Below are positions 23,801-38,800 of a stretch of 64,000 nucleotides of DNA, in pieces. Position 1 is the first letter of the stretch. Every line of letters starts with the position of its first letter. Location of the stretch: positions 2,540,001-2,604,000 of the forward strand of contig NC_087077.1 in the NCBI RefSeq assembly GCF_026151205.1, in the 5' to 3' direction. The position numbers and the translations under genes are program-made. The notes below the pieces were generated by a model that did not search any database, was not told the origin of the DNA, and saw only the letters and a program-made list of their open reading frames with translations. Origin of the DNA: Bolinopsis microptera. Lineage: Eukaryota > Ctenophora > Tentaculata > Lobata > Bolinopsidae.

Positions 23801-26800
23801 GTGAGGGAAGTTGGAGCTCCAGTTCTGACAGGTGCTCCCTCCCACAGTTTCACTGACCTTGCCCCGGTAATCCTGCCCTAATCCGAAGTAACATTCCTGC
23901 TCCCACACGCACGCGGGTATATCCTCGCAGGTCTCAGTCTTTGTTTCGGAGACATAACAGAAGGGCTTGTTTCGCGCGCCTGTTGGGTCGGGGTTCCGAC
24001 AGAGGTTGTTGGGCTTGGCAAACTGTGCTAAAGAGGTTATGTTCCAGTTAATGCAGTCTCCTGACTGGGCTTTTGCAAAGTTTCCGCGGAAGGTTTTTCC
24101 ATTCTCCATGTAACAAAAGACGTCGTTTGTAAGGGCAGAAAAAGAACCAATAGCGGAAATATCAGACGTATTCCTTGCTTCAAAGCCTTCCTTAAGAATA
24201 CTAGAAGATCCCATTAACTCAACGTCTTCGTAGACCTTGAACTCCCCTCGAATGACCCTTAGCGAATTTACCGCCATATGTACCTTTAAACTGTTATCAT
24301 GGAACTTATAACAGTCCCCTCCAAACTCCACTTTCGAGCAGATCTCCATGACAGGCCCAACACAATCATCTTGAGATTTGGATCCTTCAGACAGAGTGTA
24401 AGCAGTTTTGGGACATGACACGCACTGCACTGCTCCTTCAACAGAGCTGTACTGGTCTCTAGGACACGCTCTGCAGGCCACAGGGTTCACGATGTTGCTG
24501 AACGTGCCCTGAGGACAAGGTGTGCAGACTTCAGACTGGTAGGCTAGATAGTGACCTAGTGGACAGTCGTCAGCTGAGGCTACCGAGACGAGTAGCAGAA
24601 CAGCTGTAATCAGCATCTCAACTGGGATAAATATGGAGCAGGGTGAAGCGGGGAGGATTCGGTGCTAGTTGCTACTAAGTATTTTGGTTTATAAATAATT
24701 GTACTGGCTAACATCACCTGTTTCCATAATTATTATAATATCGTCACGTGTATGTGTTAAGCTCGTTGTAACTGAGCTGCAGCGGTTTAGTGGCCGCACT
24801 AACTCACGTTACCGCTCTCGTTTACACCCAACCCCATAAATGTCGAAATATGGAACTTTGAATGACCTATTTAACCAATATCTAGATACGGTTTAATAAT
24901 TTGAAATAGAACTAAAGTTAAACCTCGAACGTACATTGCATCTGATGCTCTAAAATATTAATATGAGCTCTGAGAATGCGATACCACTGAGATATTCAAT
25001 ATCATACATAATATAGATAATAAATTCATCAATAATCCTTTTTTATCAATCATTTATTTGTTTCCTTATTATTAGCTTGAAGTTTTTACCAGTTTTAATC
25101 TGGTATGTTCGCAGGATGCCAGCTGGTACCACACCAACTGGAGAAAGTACGAAACCTCATCCTGAGTCTGTTGGGTCTACGAAACCTTACTAACAAGCTG
25201 ATTGAAGAACCAGCAAATCCCGACTCATTCACCCTCAAATCTCAACTGTGCTATGCCATGGTGGAGAATCAGCTTACTGTTTCTGTTCTGAACAAATCTT
25301 ACAAGTCAGTAAATTTTCTCTAAAGTTTTATTCAGTGGCCAGCACTTGTTCAGTTTATGTCACGTGGATTTGAAAATTTGTAGGAGCCATATTCGCTGTT
25401 ACCTCACTGCAGTCCGTTTTAAAGGATGTCAAATATTTGACCGGGAAACTTGTTCAGGTACGGGTACGAGTATCAGGGCACATGTCCTAAGATAGTCACT
25501 ACTCCTGATACTGACCGAGCCAGACTAGCACTCTTTGCTGCCTGCCATGCTTACAACGGAACCGTCCTCCTCAGTCATCGGGTATGTTGCTATTTATTCA
25601 AAGATTAAAGTACTGTGTTGCTAACGCAAGCTGTGGTTTTAAAATACTTCACAGTTCTGTGTAATATAATCTTCTCACATCAAGTTTTTGTGTCTATTTC
25701 ATTAAAATCTGGAATATTTCAAACAAAAAAGTGTAAATATGGACAATACCCATTAAAGACATCACACCAGGGGAGTGGTAAGACGGAGCTGACACGTGAC
25801 ATCAGCAGATGTCTGGGAGAGACCCTCTACATGTTCAGTGTTACTGCCAGCACCAGTCTGGAGTCTGTCCGGGACATCTGTCTTGGCATGGCCAGCTCCG
25901 GTGAGAGATTATTTACCTTTTGCAGATAATGCACCATCACAGTGTGATAAATATTCGATTGAAATATAATATTTTTGTAGGAGTTAGAACTTTTTTCATT
26001 ACAATATGAATAATTTAAGATAAACTTAAAATAATATCGTAAGCTTTGAACATAAGTGCGAAAATGTAACATTTGTAACATGTTTCTAATTTCACAATTT
26101 CACCCCCTGCCCACTGCCAGGTTGTCACGTGTGTTTAGAAGGAATGCCGTCTCTGGTACCGGGGGTGTTGTCCCTCCTAGTGGTCGCTGTCCGGGACATC
26201 ATGTCAGCTATCAGTCAAAAACACGACCATGTCAACGTTCTGGTTAGTATTATAACTGATTTTTTTTGTATACGCATTAACGTCCGGGACTCAGACCTGA
26301 GTTTAGTCATTTTCCGATACGAGATTGGGGACGGGTCCTATAAACAAACAAACAACGTCCGGGACGATAGATTTTGAAAATTAACTTCTACAATGCAACT
26401 CTGTTGAGAGTCTCATCTCGTTCAATACAGAGTATTTTGAAATTTCTGTACATTATAGCTTATTTGTTTACCATTGATATTGTTTGATTGCGCCGTAAAA
26501 ATAAATAACTGTTTTATTAAATAAGTGTTTTATCAAATACTTATTTCTAAAAATTCCCAATTAATTTGAAATCTGGTTCTGCAGGACCACGATGTACCTC
26601 TCACGCTAACCGGAAGATGTTTCGGTACCTCCCTCCCCACCCCTACTATCAACCTATCTGACATAACTCAAGGAGTGTTCCGTCTTGTCACTCTTACTCA
26701 ACCTGAGGAGCGCACTATCTACGAGGTAAGAATGTGCCATGTGGTGTGTGCTTTTCTAGAAGTATTTGTTACTGTGTTTCTAAGCATTTTTAGCATATTT

Positions 26801-29800
26801 CCGATTCATAAGCTAAAATCTTCCTGTTTTTCTATTATAGCTAACCTGCTACATTTGTTCACGCTATGCATGTTCCGCTGCAGGCACTTCTTTTGACACA
26901 CGGATTTGTGTATGCGGGAGGTCTCGCTACAAAGCTGGTCTCACTGCTAGAATCTTTCAAAGCGCTGGTACAGCCCTCTGTTTACTCGCTCAACAATGTT
27001 AAGGCCTGGTTCACTGACGCAGCCGATAGAAGGTTCGTATTTAACTATAAAACAATCGGCCTTACCTGATATATTGTTGGATCTTCAGGAACTTTAAATT
27101 CGTAATACTTTAATTTGCCGCCTTTTCCGCTTGAGCTCCACTCAATTCACGAACGCTTGATATTATCTTGAGTAGATCCCCCACCTACTAAACCCAGGGA
27201 GTACGTAGTAAAAGAAGACGAGATACCCACCCTAGCTGCAGAAGAAGAGGTGTTGCTGCTAGCAATCCGGGATATCCTGACTCCTCGACTTACTGAGGAT
27301 CATGTGGTTCTCCTTCAGCACCTCTTCTCTACATTCTATCCTGATGTCAACTTTAACAGGTACTCTCAGCTTTTTTGGAAACATTGTCAATAAAGCCCTG
27401 TTGTTGGTACAAAGGATACTGTTTTATGAGTGATTCCGCATACATGGCATACTGACAGTGAATAGCTTCTGTAATCTGTACAGTGTACATGATGATTTTT
27501 TTGGTATTTTTTTCTCGGTAATTAATGGAATATGTTGACTGTTGAGTGTGATAAAGACACCCGAATACTGAAATTATCGATAAAGCGACAGGTCTATCGA
27601 AGAAGATATGACGATGACAGAATCAAGGCTTCAAGTTGCCCTACAATCAACCAGTGACCTGATGGCACCCAACAAATCAGACACTGCAATATTTGTCGAC
27701 CCCAAAGAGGCCCTAGTGTCAGTTCTAAAAGAGAATGGAATCTGTCCGACCGTACCCATGATAGCTAAGCTTTCCCAACTCGCTCTGCTTCTATCCACCC
27801 AAAAAATCGTAAGTAAAACTAAAACATACTGTGTTACTCCTTGTTCAATCCATGGTGATTTATGACTTTGATACCAATCTTTGGACATCAAATCCCTACA
27901 ATCCCTCCCTTGATTTACTTGCTGAATTCACATACTCCCAGGTGATAGTTGTGGGTGAGGCTGGTTGCGGTAAGACCACCTGCATCAACACCGTCGGCCA
28001 AGCTCACCGTGTAATGGGGACTCCCGTCAACACCGAGACTGTTGTCACACACGCTCTGAAAACAGCGGATCTGTTCGGCAGCTATTCTGAGAGCTCCTCG
28101 TGGGAGGATGGCATGTTCACCCTGCTTCTAAAGCAGTTCAGTTCCATGAGTGAAGCTGAAGGGTACTGCTGGCTCGTCCTTGACGGACTGGTTACAACAG
28201 GTGCTTATCATAAATTGATACTTTTACCTCATGCCATCCTGTTTTTAATAATGGCGAAGTAGGCGAGCTGAACTTTCTGATTGTCTGAGTGTCCGACCTA
28301 TCACGTAAGAGAACCGCCCCATGCGACCACTCTTCGGCCAATCAGCTGTGAGTGGATGCGTGCGCGCGGCTCTTTCCCTCTCCTCGGCGTGGGAACAGTA
28401 GCACACTTGACTAGACACGCGATATTTAATCGGTCATATTTCTTAAATGATTTACTGATATCGTTATCTTGAGTTTATCGATTTCTTACACAGTGCTTGT
28501 TTCACGATAAATTTAGATAGACAAGGGGCGATTATTCCGTAATGGTATTGAAAGAGCTCTTTTATTATTTTTAGGAGCTTGTCAGTAAAATAAAATGTGC
28601 GGTTTCATACCTCAGAGTATCTTATGGGTTAACAAATTAAAATTAATCTTCATAGTTATGATTCAAATGGTACAATTATCCCGATTTTTAGGTCAGCTGG
28701 ACACGCTAACGACCATTCTACACTCTGACAATACTCTCCTGCTCCCCAACTCTGCAAGAGTTAAAGCCGGGGCAAATGTCCGGGTTATATGGGAGGTCAG
28801 TTTCTTAAGCTACCTAGCGAGAAGATGTAACGACGCGCCATTTTGATTATTTTCATAGTTTTCAGCTTAGTTTTAGATATCATTGACTTATATATGTTAC
28901 CTTTATACGGTTATGTTCATCAGGACCGGCTTGATAAAATTTATCCCTGCCCCACAAGTACCAGGAAACATTTCATCACAACCTTAACATTGTTTAGATG
29001 GAAGACTTGTCGAGTCTGTCCCCGACCACCTGTGCGACAGCCGGCATCTTCGTCATCGCCTCCGACCCTGATCTGTGGTGCCGCGTTCTGGAACGGGAGC
29101 TGTTCCTTCACGAGTCCGAGGAGTTGGTCAACACGGCCATCACTGTCCTGAGTGCAATGTCCAACTTTGTGAAGACTCATAAAGTGGAGCTAGCTGTTGA
29201 GATGACGTTGGAAAGTGTGGTCATGACATTCTGTGCCATAGTCTCGGTAATACTGAGTTTAATAATTCAGTGTTTTGTAAATTGTATCTTGAATTTGTCT
29301 AAGAATAACCGTGTACAAGAAATGGTTTATATATAACAACATTTTACTGTTGATGATAATTTATATATCCAATTACAATCTCATTTCCTCAGAGTTTACT
29401 ACAAGCGAACCCTCTTGAGACAGCTTTGGTGGAGAGCTTAGTGGTATTTGCAGCTTCCTGGGCATACGGAGGAATCCTAACGCCAGATTCGCAAACCAAG
29501 TTTAACGATTTCGTTCTGAAAACGTGGCCCTTCCCCCAAACCAACAACAGTTCTACAGTTAGTTAATGCACATTTAACTGGGAACACCTCTTGGAGTAGA
29601 AAATCATAATAATACTATGACTACTGATTACATCAATTAAATCGTTAAACTAAAACTGAATTATAGTTTAAATTACTTATAGCACCATCACTTTTTATGA
29701 GACGGATCAGTTCTCCGCTAAAACTTGCAGTTGATGGAAATAAAGCTAAAAGCTACTGATAATTAATTTTGAAAAATTGAACCACTCGGCTCCCTCCAAC

Positions 29801-32800
29801 CCCCCCCCCCCCCCCCCCCCCCCATGCCAGTTCATACCTCTATTTCAGATCTGGGACTGTACGTTGGGAGAGAGCTGTGTGCTACTCCCTGAAAGCCCGA
29901 CCTCTCCTACTGCTGGTCTTTCTAACGAGGTCAACACTGGTATTCCCTTCGTCCATACACATCGCATGAAGGTTGGTTGCAAAGACTGAACTTAAAGCTG
30001 AATACTTTTGGATTCTTGATAGTATTTGGTAAATGGTATTCGTGTTTTTCTGAATACTTATGAGTCTGAAGGATTTGTCTTGTACATATTCAATATTCAT
30101 GTGACTTCATGATGAAATCTTTGTCGAATTTTTCCTTAACAAAAACGCCCTTCTTCCACAGAGGTGTATAAGCGTAATGAATATGTGCACGAACGTACAA
30201 CGGCCCGTGTTGTTGGTGGGCGAGATGGGAGTGGGTAAAACACTTCTCATGAGGGAGAAGCTAAGGAACAGTCAGGCTTTAGAGGGCCTTCAAGTCACCC
30301 TCAATTGTGATAAGTAAGTTCGCTCTTGACATTTTAATCCCTAGAACTGAACACTATTTGAGGTAGATACAAAATTCAATATTCGACATTCTACAACTAA
30401 TTTAACCAATCTAAAGCTAAAAACAACCTCAGTTTCACCGATGGTTACGTGCTTAGTAACCGGTTACATGAGCACATGGAGTGGAAAGCAGCTAACTATT
30501 ACGATCCCAAAAACTCTCGATACCTTATATGTTTTATCGACAACCTCAACATGGCCAAGGTAGATTATCATTAGATTTGCTTGAGTGATCGTTTATGTGT
30601 ACTGCGAGCTGGTCTCAAGTCTAGACGCCATCATTTCATTTTCATTACAAAAACCCTGTGTAGTTATTGACTACTGATATCAAACACATTAAGGTTAGCA
30701 ACTTGAACCACTTTATTTTAATTATGTAATTATGTAATTATGTAATTATGACTTGTTATCAATACTACCCTAAAATCTCTACCCAGGTGGAAGGAGATGG
30801 GCAGATGACGGTGAGTGAAACAATCCGACAGCACATAGACCACACCTTCATATTCAACAAGTCCACCATGTCCCTGAACCACCTCCGCAACACCGTCTAC
30901 AACGTCACCTGTGGAATGAACCACAAACTATCCACCAGATTTACCAGACATTTCGCCGCTTTTGTTCTCCACTACCCAGAGTAAGTTTCGGATTTCGCTC
31001 TGTTTTTGTTTGGCCTTTGATGCCGAAAGTCCATTTTAGTTACAATTTCTGGTGTTACAATTATAGAATATTGAGTATAGGATGCTCTGATTATTAGAAA
31101 GCGCCCTTAATTTGCTGCTCTTCGAATCAGTGATTATATCATGTGAATTTCAAATGTATAACGTGGCATCCCCGGCAGGAAAGGAGCACTGGAGCACATC
31201 TTCACAGCAGTCACAAAGTCTAAACTATCCTCTTGCTCAATAAACTCGAGCAAATTCTCAGAACTGTCAGAGGATAGGCTTTCTCAGGAGGAGATAACGC
31301 AGGATCTTATCCATAGCATTCTTAGGATCACCATTGAAGTGCAGGACAGGTGATTAAATAATTGCATAATTACATAATTAAAATAAATTGGATCACCATT
31401 GAAGTGCAGCACAGGAAATCAGAGCGGGCGTAGTGTTGAAATAGCGAAATAAAATGGAGTGAAAACAAAAATTCGATAACTGCCTCGTGCCGCCGGTCTT
31501 GACATTTGAATCTTAAATCTTCGCTTATATTACGGCTTAGGATCCAATATTTTGATACGATAACGTACATTCTAGGATCGGGAATTGAGATGATGCAAAC
31601 TTTTTTTGGCTTAAAGTTAAATCATTATAATTTCACAATCTTCTCAGATTGAGAACGATGTACCTGCCAACTAAAGAAAGATGTCACTATCGGTTTAGTC
31701 TCCGAACTATATCAAACATCTTCAGAAACCTCCTTGTTTCTCTCAAACCTAAGGTACATGTGAACTTTAAGCAATTGTGTCTATGATTTAGTTCAGACAT
31801 TTATTTTCTTGATTTATGAACAATTATTTTATTATTCCTCCGATAATTCTTGTACGACCGTAGATATTCCAGGCTCTTTCGTCGTAGGAATGTTTTCAAT
31901 TGAATATAGATTATAGGGGGTGTTTCTATTCTAGGTACAATCTGTAATCTGTATCATCTCTATCTATTATCTATCCAATCTCTCTGTATTTTTCTGATCT
32001 CTGGTTGTCAGGACAACACAGCGAAGGACCTGCTCCTGTTGTGGAGTCACGAGATGTCGTGTGGGTACAGTTACAGGATGATAAACACAGTCGACAAGGA
32101 GAGATTCCAGCAGACCTTCGCCATGTCCGCCAAGAAACACTTCTCCAAGGATGACTACGTAAGTTCAGGGGGGGGGGCCCCCCCCAAGTTCAGCTTCGTT
32201 TTCATTCAATAATTTCAGTGTTCATTGAATAATTTGTTGAAGTAAGTTTAGCTTCGTTTTTTTTTTTGAATAATTTCAGTGTTCATTGAATAATTTGTTG
32301 AAGTAAGTTTGAAAGATTTTCATGATGATTACTGGTAACCCGAGAAAATAAGGGTACAAAATCTTGGTAGATAACAACAATTTCATAAAATTCAGGTGTC
32401 GGTGTGTACAGCAGTTGAACAACCGTTATTCAGCAGTATTGTGGGATCGGACGCTTACCACGGATACGAGGGTACATTTTATCTTCATATGAATCACGAC
32501 AAAATAAATTTGTTTTTTAATGAGAATAGGTTGACGGGGATTGGCCCTTTCACGGAATATTTTTGTTTATGATCGAAATTTTATTCCAGGATGAGCAAAA
32601 CTAAAACCACGCTGTAGAAATATATAGATGAATACATAATCAATGTATTCAAAAACAACTTCACTAGATACATTATATACATTATATACACTAGATACAT
32701 TATATACACTAGATACATTATATACACTAGATACATTATATACACTGACGATACATTATATACACTGACGATACATTATATACACTGACGCCCAGATTGA

Positions 32801-35800
32801 TACAACTGTGAACTATCTTGATGTCCAACTGTACCTAGATGAAGAAGGCCAGATCCAGTACTCACTCTATAGGAAGAAGACTGACGCTAGGCAGTATTTG
32901 AACACTACTAGCTTCCACCCTCCCCAAGTATTTGATTCGGTGGCATTCAGCCAACTGCTTAGAGTCATCAAAAGGAACTCTCAGGAACACACCAGCCTCA
33001 AAGACTTGGAAGATCTGAAGACCGACCTTTCTAGATGTGGGCACAACGCAGACAAATTGGACGAATTGGAGCCTTTAGCAGTAGAAAGAGCCTTGAGAAA
33101 TGCTAGTGCAGCACACAGAATAGCCCCTAAGAAGGAAAAGAGTGCAAGTTCCTTGGTGTTCACGACAAAGTACTTCAAAGAGGTGAAAAGTCTTAAATCC
33201 GTAGTACATGACATGAAAGAGGATATAGAGAGATTGATAGGTGATGTACGAATTATCTTTGCCCTGAAGAAACACGAGGCAATTAATGACTATGTCATAA
33301 AGAATAGATCTCTTAGCCGAGGATTTGCCCAACACCAATTTCGTACAGCATCCTCTCAATCATGTGGTGGTAAGAAATGTGGAACTTGTCCCCTATTATT
33401 TGAGAGTGGAAAGAAAGTAATGGTCAATGGAAAAGAAGTTATCCTGGACATGAGTTTGAGCTGTAGAGACAAAAATGTAATATATGTTGCCCAGTGTAGT
33501 ATTTGTACAGGTAGTAATTTAGGAGAGAGCACCTATTTTGGTCAGACAACCACTGAAGTGAGACAACGTTTTAATGGGCACAGGAGTAAATTTAAATTAG
33601 ATGCTGATAAGTCTTATACTAAATCAGCTTTATCGCAGCATTGCTTTAATGAACACCCGGAATTTATGAGTCTTATTAATTTTAAAGTTGCATTTGTCAA
33701 GAAGTGTCCAGCAATAGAACTTGATAGAGAAGAGCATCGATTAATTTCTATATTCAGAACTAATATTTTGGGGATTAATAGAATAAAAGTTATAAGATGA
33801 TAAGTTTAGTTATTTTTGTTGTGTAATTTATTTGCCTTCCGTAATTTTTGTCAGTATTTATGTTTTATTATGATTGGTGTCCCGTTAATTTTATTTAAAT
33901 TAAAATAAAAGATTTTTTTCCATACATACAAAAAATTTTTTGGGATTCTTGTTTTTAAGTCTGTTTTGTTTCTACCTATATATGAGCCTAACTTATTTCT
34001 ATTCAGGAGGTTCTCTCAAGATGATTTTTAATTCGAAGATTTCAAGAGCCTAAACTGTGTATGATTCGCCTCTCCAAACAAATCAAAAATTATATACACT
34101 AGATACATTATATACATTAGATACATTATATACACTAGATACATTATATACACTAGATACATTATATACATTATATACACTAGATACATTATATACACTA
34201 GATACATTATATACATTATATACACTAGATACATTATATACACTAGATACATTATATACACTAGATACATTATATACACTAGATACATTATATACATTAG
34301 ATACATTATATACACTAGATACATTATATACATTATATACATTATATACATTATATACACTAGATACATTATATACACTAGATACATTATATACATTATA
34401 TACACTAGATACATTATATACACTAGATACATTATATACACTAGATACATTATATACACTAGATACATTATATACATTATATACACTAGATACATTATAT
34501 ACACTAGATACATTATATACACTAGATACATTATATACATCAACACCCGATCTGTGACATTTGAAAGCACATGTTTAAAGATAACGGTCAAGATTCTGCA
34601 GGTAGTGAAGGTGCACTAAAAGAGTACCGGGCTATGCCGGACTCTGCCTCCGTCGTCATCAGGATGCAGCACAACATATCTGAGTTTGTCAAACACTTCG
34701 GCTCCATCAACATCGAACTTTACGAGGTAAATGGTTGAACTGATCTTTATCATTATCATGACATGCATTTGCTGTGTCCTCTTGAAAATAAATTATAATT
34801 TTCAGGACCAGGATCGCCTTATTAGGTTTTGCACTTCGAACCAGGACATTTACTTAAACTTTTAGACTTATTTACAGTTACTATAATTGGTATCTTTTTA
34901 TTATCACATTATCTCCAGAGCACGATTTCGCTGGTATCGCGCGTGTTGCATGTGTTGCAAAACCCTCACGACATAGGACACGTGCTCCTTGTTGCTGATG
35001 GCTGCGCGGATGTTGCCAACAAGGTTGCTGCAATCGCTGCCAGCATTCTCGGTATGTTATATAAAACTGTCTGACGTACTTTTTCGTAATTTTGCAACAA
35101 TTTAAGTTATAATATTACTTGGTTAAAAATACTCTATATTCAATTAATAATCGAGCGATATCCAAGGCCCAAGCTATCAAAACTAAACCCAACTCTCCCA
35201 GGTGCTGCCGTGGTTTCCCCTTCCTACTCTCCTGAGAATCCATCAAACTATTCCCTTGCTGATTTTTGTGCTGACTTCACCAGTGCCATAGTCGAAGCAG
35301 GAGTCAAGGTATCAACATTCAATCTTTCAACTTCCACTTCTATGCCGGTTTACTTGCAAATTAATCTTCATTTTCCATAACTATCCTTCTTGTCGCAGGG
35401 CAAAAAGATCATGTTTCTGCTTCAAGAACACGAGGCGGCGGATCCTGAGTTTCTAGTGCACGTTAGCGAGTATGTTTCGTCCTGTTCTGTCGCTGGGCTC
35501 TTCTCGGCGGAGGAGCAGGTCAACATCGGCAATTCCCTCAGATCTGATCTCACTCAAGCTGGGATTAGTTTCAACCACGAGATCGCTTTTCAATTCTTCT
35601 TGAAGTAAGTTTAAGGACATCGTAATTTCTAGAAATTCATCATAGCATAATTATAACTTTATTGAAGTTAACATTTTTAAGGTCGAATGAAAATTGTCAA
35701 ACTTACCTATTTCAGGAACGTACAAGAGAATCTAAGAGTAGTAATGACGACTTCAACAAACAACTGCCAGCTTTGGGAATGGTCGTCCCGGTATCCATCC

Positions 35801-38800
35801 ATGTTGAACTGTATCAATGTCATGTGGTTACCACACTGGGATAGCGTACAACTGCTCCATGTCTCCAAATATCATCTTGAGGGTTCGTCCTGATTTTATG
35901 AAATTGTTTCTTATAACAGTTTGAAATTTCTTATGTTTCTGATTTAATTCAGCTCAAAAATTTAGCGACCAATCGTTCTGAAAATTAAAAACTTCCTGCT
36001 CTTTAGATTAAATTCTCCCTGAATTATTTAATGTGATACTTCTACAGGTATAGAAGGTCAAACGGAAAAGGAAATTAATAATCTAGGCCATCTTCTGACA
36101 AACATTCACAAAGCAACATCTCCTTCCGGAAACTTCAACAACACCGATTTTGAGAACTTCGTCAAAAAGTTTGTCATATGGCCTCTATTTGTACTATTCG
36201 TAGTTTGTTATATCGTTTTTTCCTCTGCGGAATTTGAATTATCTGCCCTGTTTGTGGCATCTGTAATTTCATTCTCACGAAATACTTATAATGTAACTGT
36301 GCAGGTTCGTGGACATATTTCTTAAACAGGGGGTAATAGTGAAAGCTAAGCGGAAACACTTGGAACAGAGCTTGTCTTGTATTAGAAAAGTGTCATCTCA
36401 TGCAGGTGGGAAATTTGTTTTAATCTGTACAAATCAACTGTAAATTCCTATTGTGCTGAAAAATATAATACCGAAACAACTAGTTGATATGGATTCATTT
36501 TTATTAAAAATATGACACTTTCCGTACAGTAAGGTTCGATCGTAAAATAAAACATTGTAAGTAAAGCGAGAGCGTATACGCAAATCATAGTGGTTATATA
36601 GGGGAGGGGATCATTTTTTTGTCCATTTTTGTCCATGTGGCACCCTATATTTTTAAAGTGGACAAAAATAGGTTGGACAAAAATGGACAAACAATTTCAA
36701 AATATGTACATGGAAATACTCCGAGACGAAAGGGGAACTCACTTGCTTTTTGGGTTAAAATCGATTTCTCGACTGTTATCACCTTTCTAGATGCTTAAAA
36801 TATTTCGCCTTTATTTCACTCTTTACTTTTAAATGTAATAATGGTGTTTTGGGCCACTCCCTTTTCTAGAGTTTCGCGATCACTTGAATTTTTGTATTTT
36901 AGCCAAGGAAGATCGTAGAGACTATTTTGAAACACCAAAATGTGCCTAATAGCCATATTTATATACCACTTATGAAGCAACATATAATATATGTATCTAT
37001 TATCTTTAAATGCTTTTTTTTCGGAAATATGGACGAAAAACGGTTTTTGGCTTGACGCAGTTCATAATTTCCGTGCTTTTTTTGTGTTTTCCGCATAATA
37101 TAGAGAGGCATATTCATTATTCATGAATGTAAAATCTTGTCCTGACCAAACAGCGATTTGAGGAAGAGCTTCCAGGTTTATCAAAAATCCCTTTGTTATT
37201 TCCTTTTCTTAACATAATATAACCTATAGCTATCTACTGAGCTTCTGTTATCGGGTCGGCCCACAATAAGTTATTTGATATATTTACTTTAACTGTTAAC
37301 AGTTCGGTAAAAGTTCAGTAAATGGTTTAAAAAGTTCGCGGGGTTCGGCACCTTTCGAAGGTTTGTTGAGAATGTGGCAGTATCGAGATAGCCCGACCAC
37401 GGTCCGCGGACCACTGTCCGCGGACCACTGTCTGCGGACCACTGTCTACCAGATCATATTACTGTATAATAACAGTATCCCCTGAATCAAGCAACAGGTG
37501 TTTGTGAATAGTTGATTGGTTACCAGATCATATGAATGGTATGTATGGTATTTTGGATGCAATTAGTTACGACTAGAAATGATTGATGCAGTCTGATAAT
37601 AGTTATTCTTTATATATTGCATGATGTGAACTGATCTCGTAAGGTTGCTTAATCGTTTAATAAGCCTTGACACCACCGCTGATTGGAATTCGCGTGCGAT
37701 GATGTGAACCCTGCTTGACTCAGGGGATGATGTGAACCCTGCTTGATTCAGGGGATACTGTTATTATACAGTAATATGATCTGGTAGACAGTGGTCCGCA
37801 GACAGTGGTCCGCGGACAGTGGTCCGCGGACCGTGGTCGGGCTATCTCGATACTGCCGAGAATGTTTTCCCAACTAGGGGTCTTCCGATCTCCCCGAGTT
37901 AATGAAAGATGCATCGTATATTTGTATATCCCTCTTCTGAAATCTACTGAACTTCTGTCATTGAGAGAACCACCAGAATCTGCAGAGCACTGAGCACTAA
38001 CGCAGTGATAATAACAGAAGGTAGCGGTGCAAAGGCCACCATAGCTGTTCCAACTGCACCTCCAACCAAGTTCATAGCAAGCGAAACACTGGAGCCAAGA
38101 GCAAACATCTCCGCTCCGAAGTAATCTATGTCGTAGAGAATGTAACCTTTGGCCATACCAGTGACCCCATACAAGAACTTGACGATGAAGTTGGTTGTTA
38201 CAACTACTGCAAGATGATCCTGTGCAAGCATGCCTCCAAAACTCGCCACGTTCAGTATGGCAACTATCACTTGAAATTTGCGAAAATTGAATTTCTTCCT
38301 CGTGAAGTGCATGAATAACCGTCCGAGGATAGCTGCAAATGTGACGAGGGCCAGTAGCAGGAGTTCCTTTCCTTGAGTCACAGTCACTGAGCAGTCACTG
38401 TTTGGTTCGGCTTCCTTGGTCTTGAAGGCCTGGATTAAAGTGGGTACGAGAAGAATAGTGAGCCAGCCCTGGAAGAAGACCACAAAGCCGAACAACCCTA
38501 GTTTTGTAGTTCTGGCAACAAAATTTGGAACAGTCGCAGACACCGTTTCCTTCTCCTCCTTTTGGTTTTGCTCATTCACAGTTTGTCCCGTTTTCTGTCC
38601 TGATGTCAACGCGGAACTAAAGTGGAGCATGAAAATGGGTGGTATGAAGAAAGGTAATGATGTCAGAAGAATGAAAATCCTCCATCCTACCACATCTAAC
38701 AGCAGGTATCCCAGAATCGCCGACCACATTCCTCCGACACTGTACGTTATGAACAATGCCATCACCATCTCGTCAAGAACTTTCTTACTAGAGATCAGCT

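Noticed and set aside
34028-34591. Long open frames on both strands (LVYIMY / TLDTLY repeats)
   Set aside because: Stop-free translation of the 18-bp minisatellite; same peptides in any unit and no coding signal.
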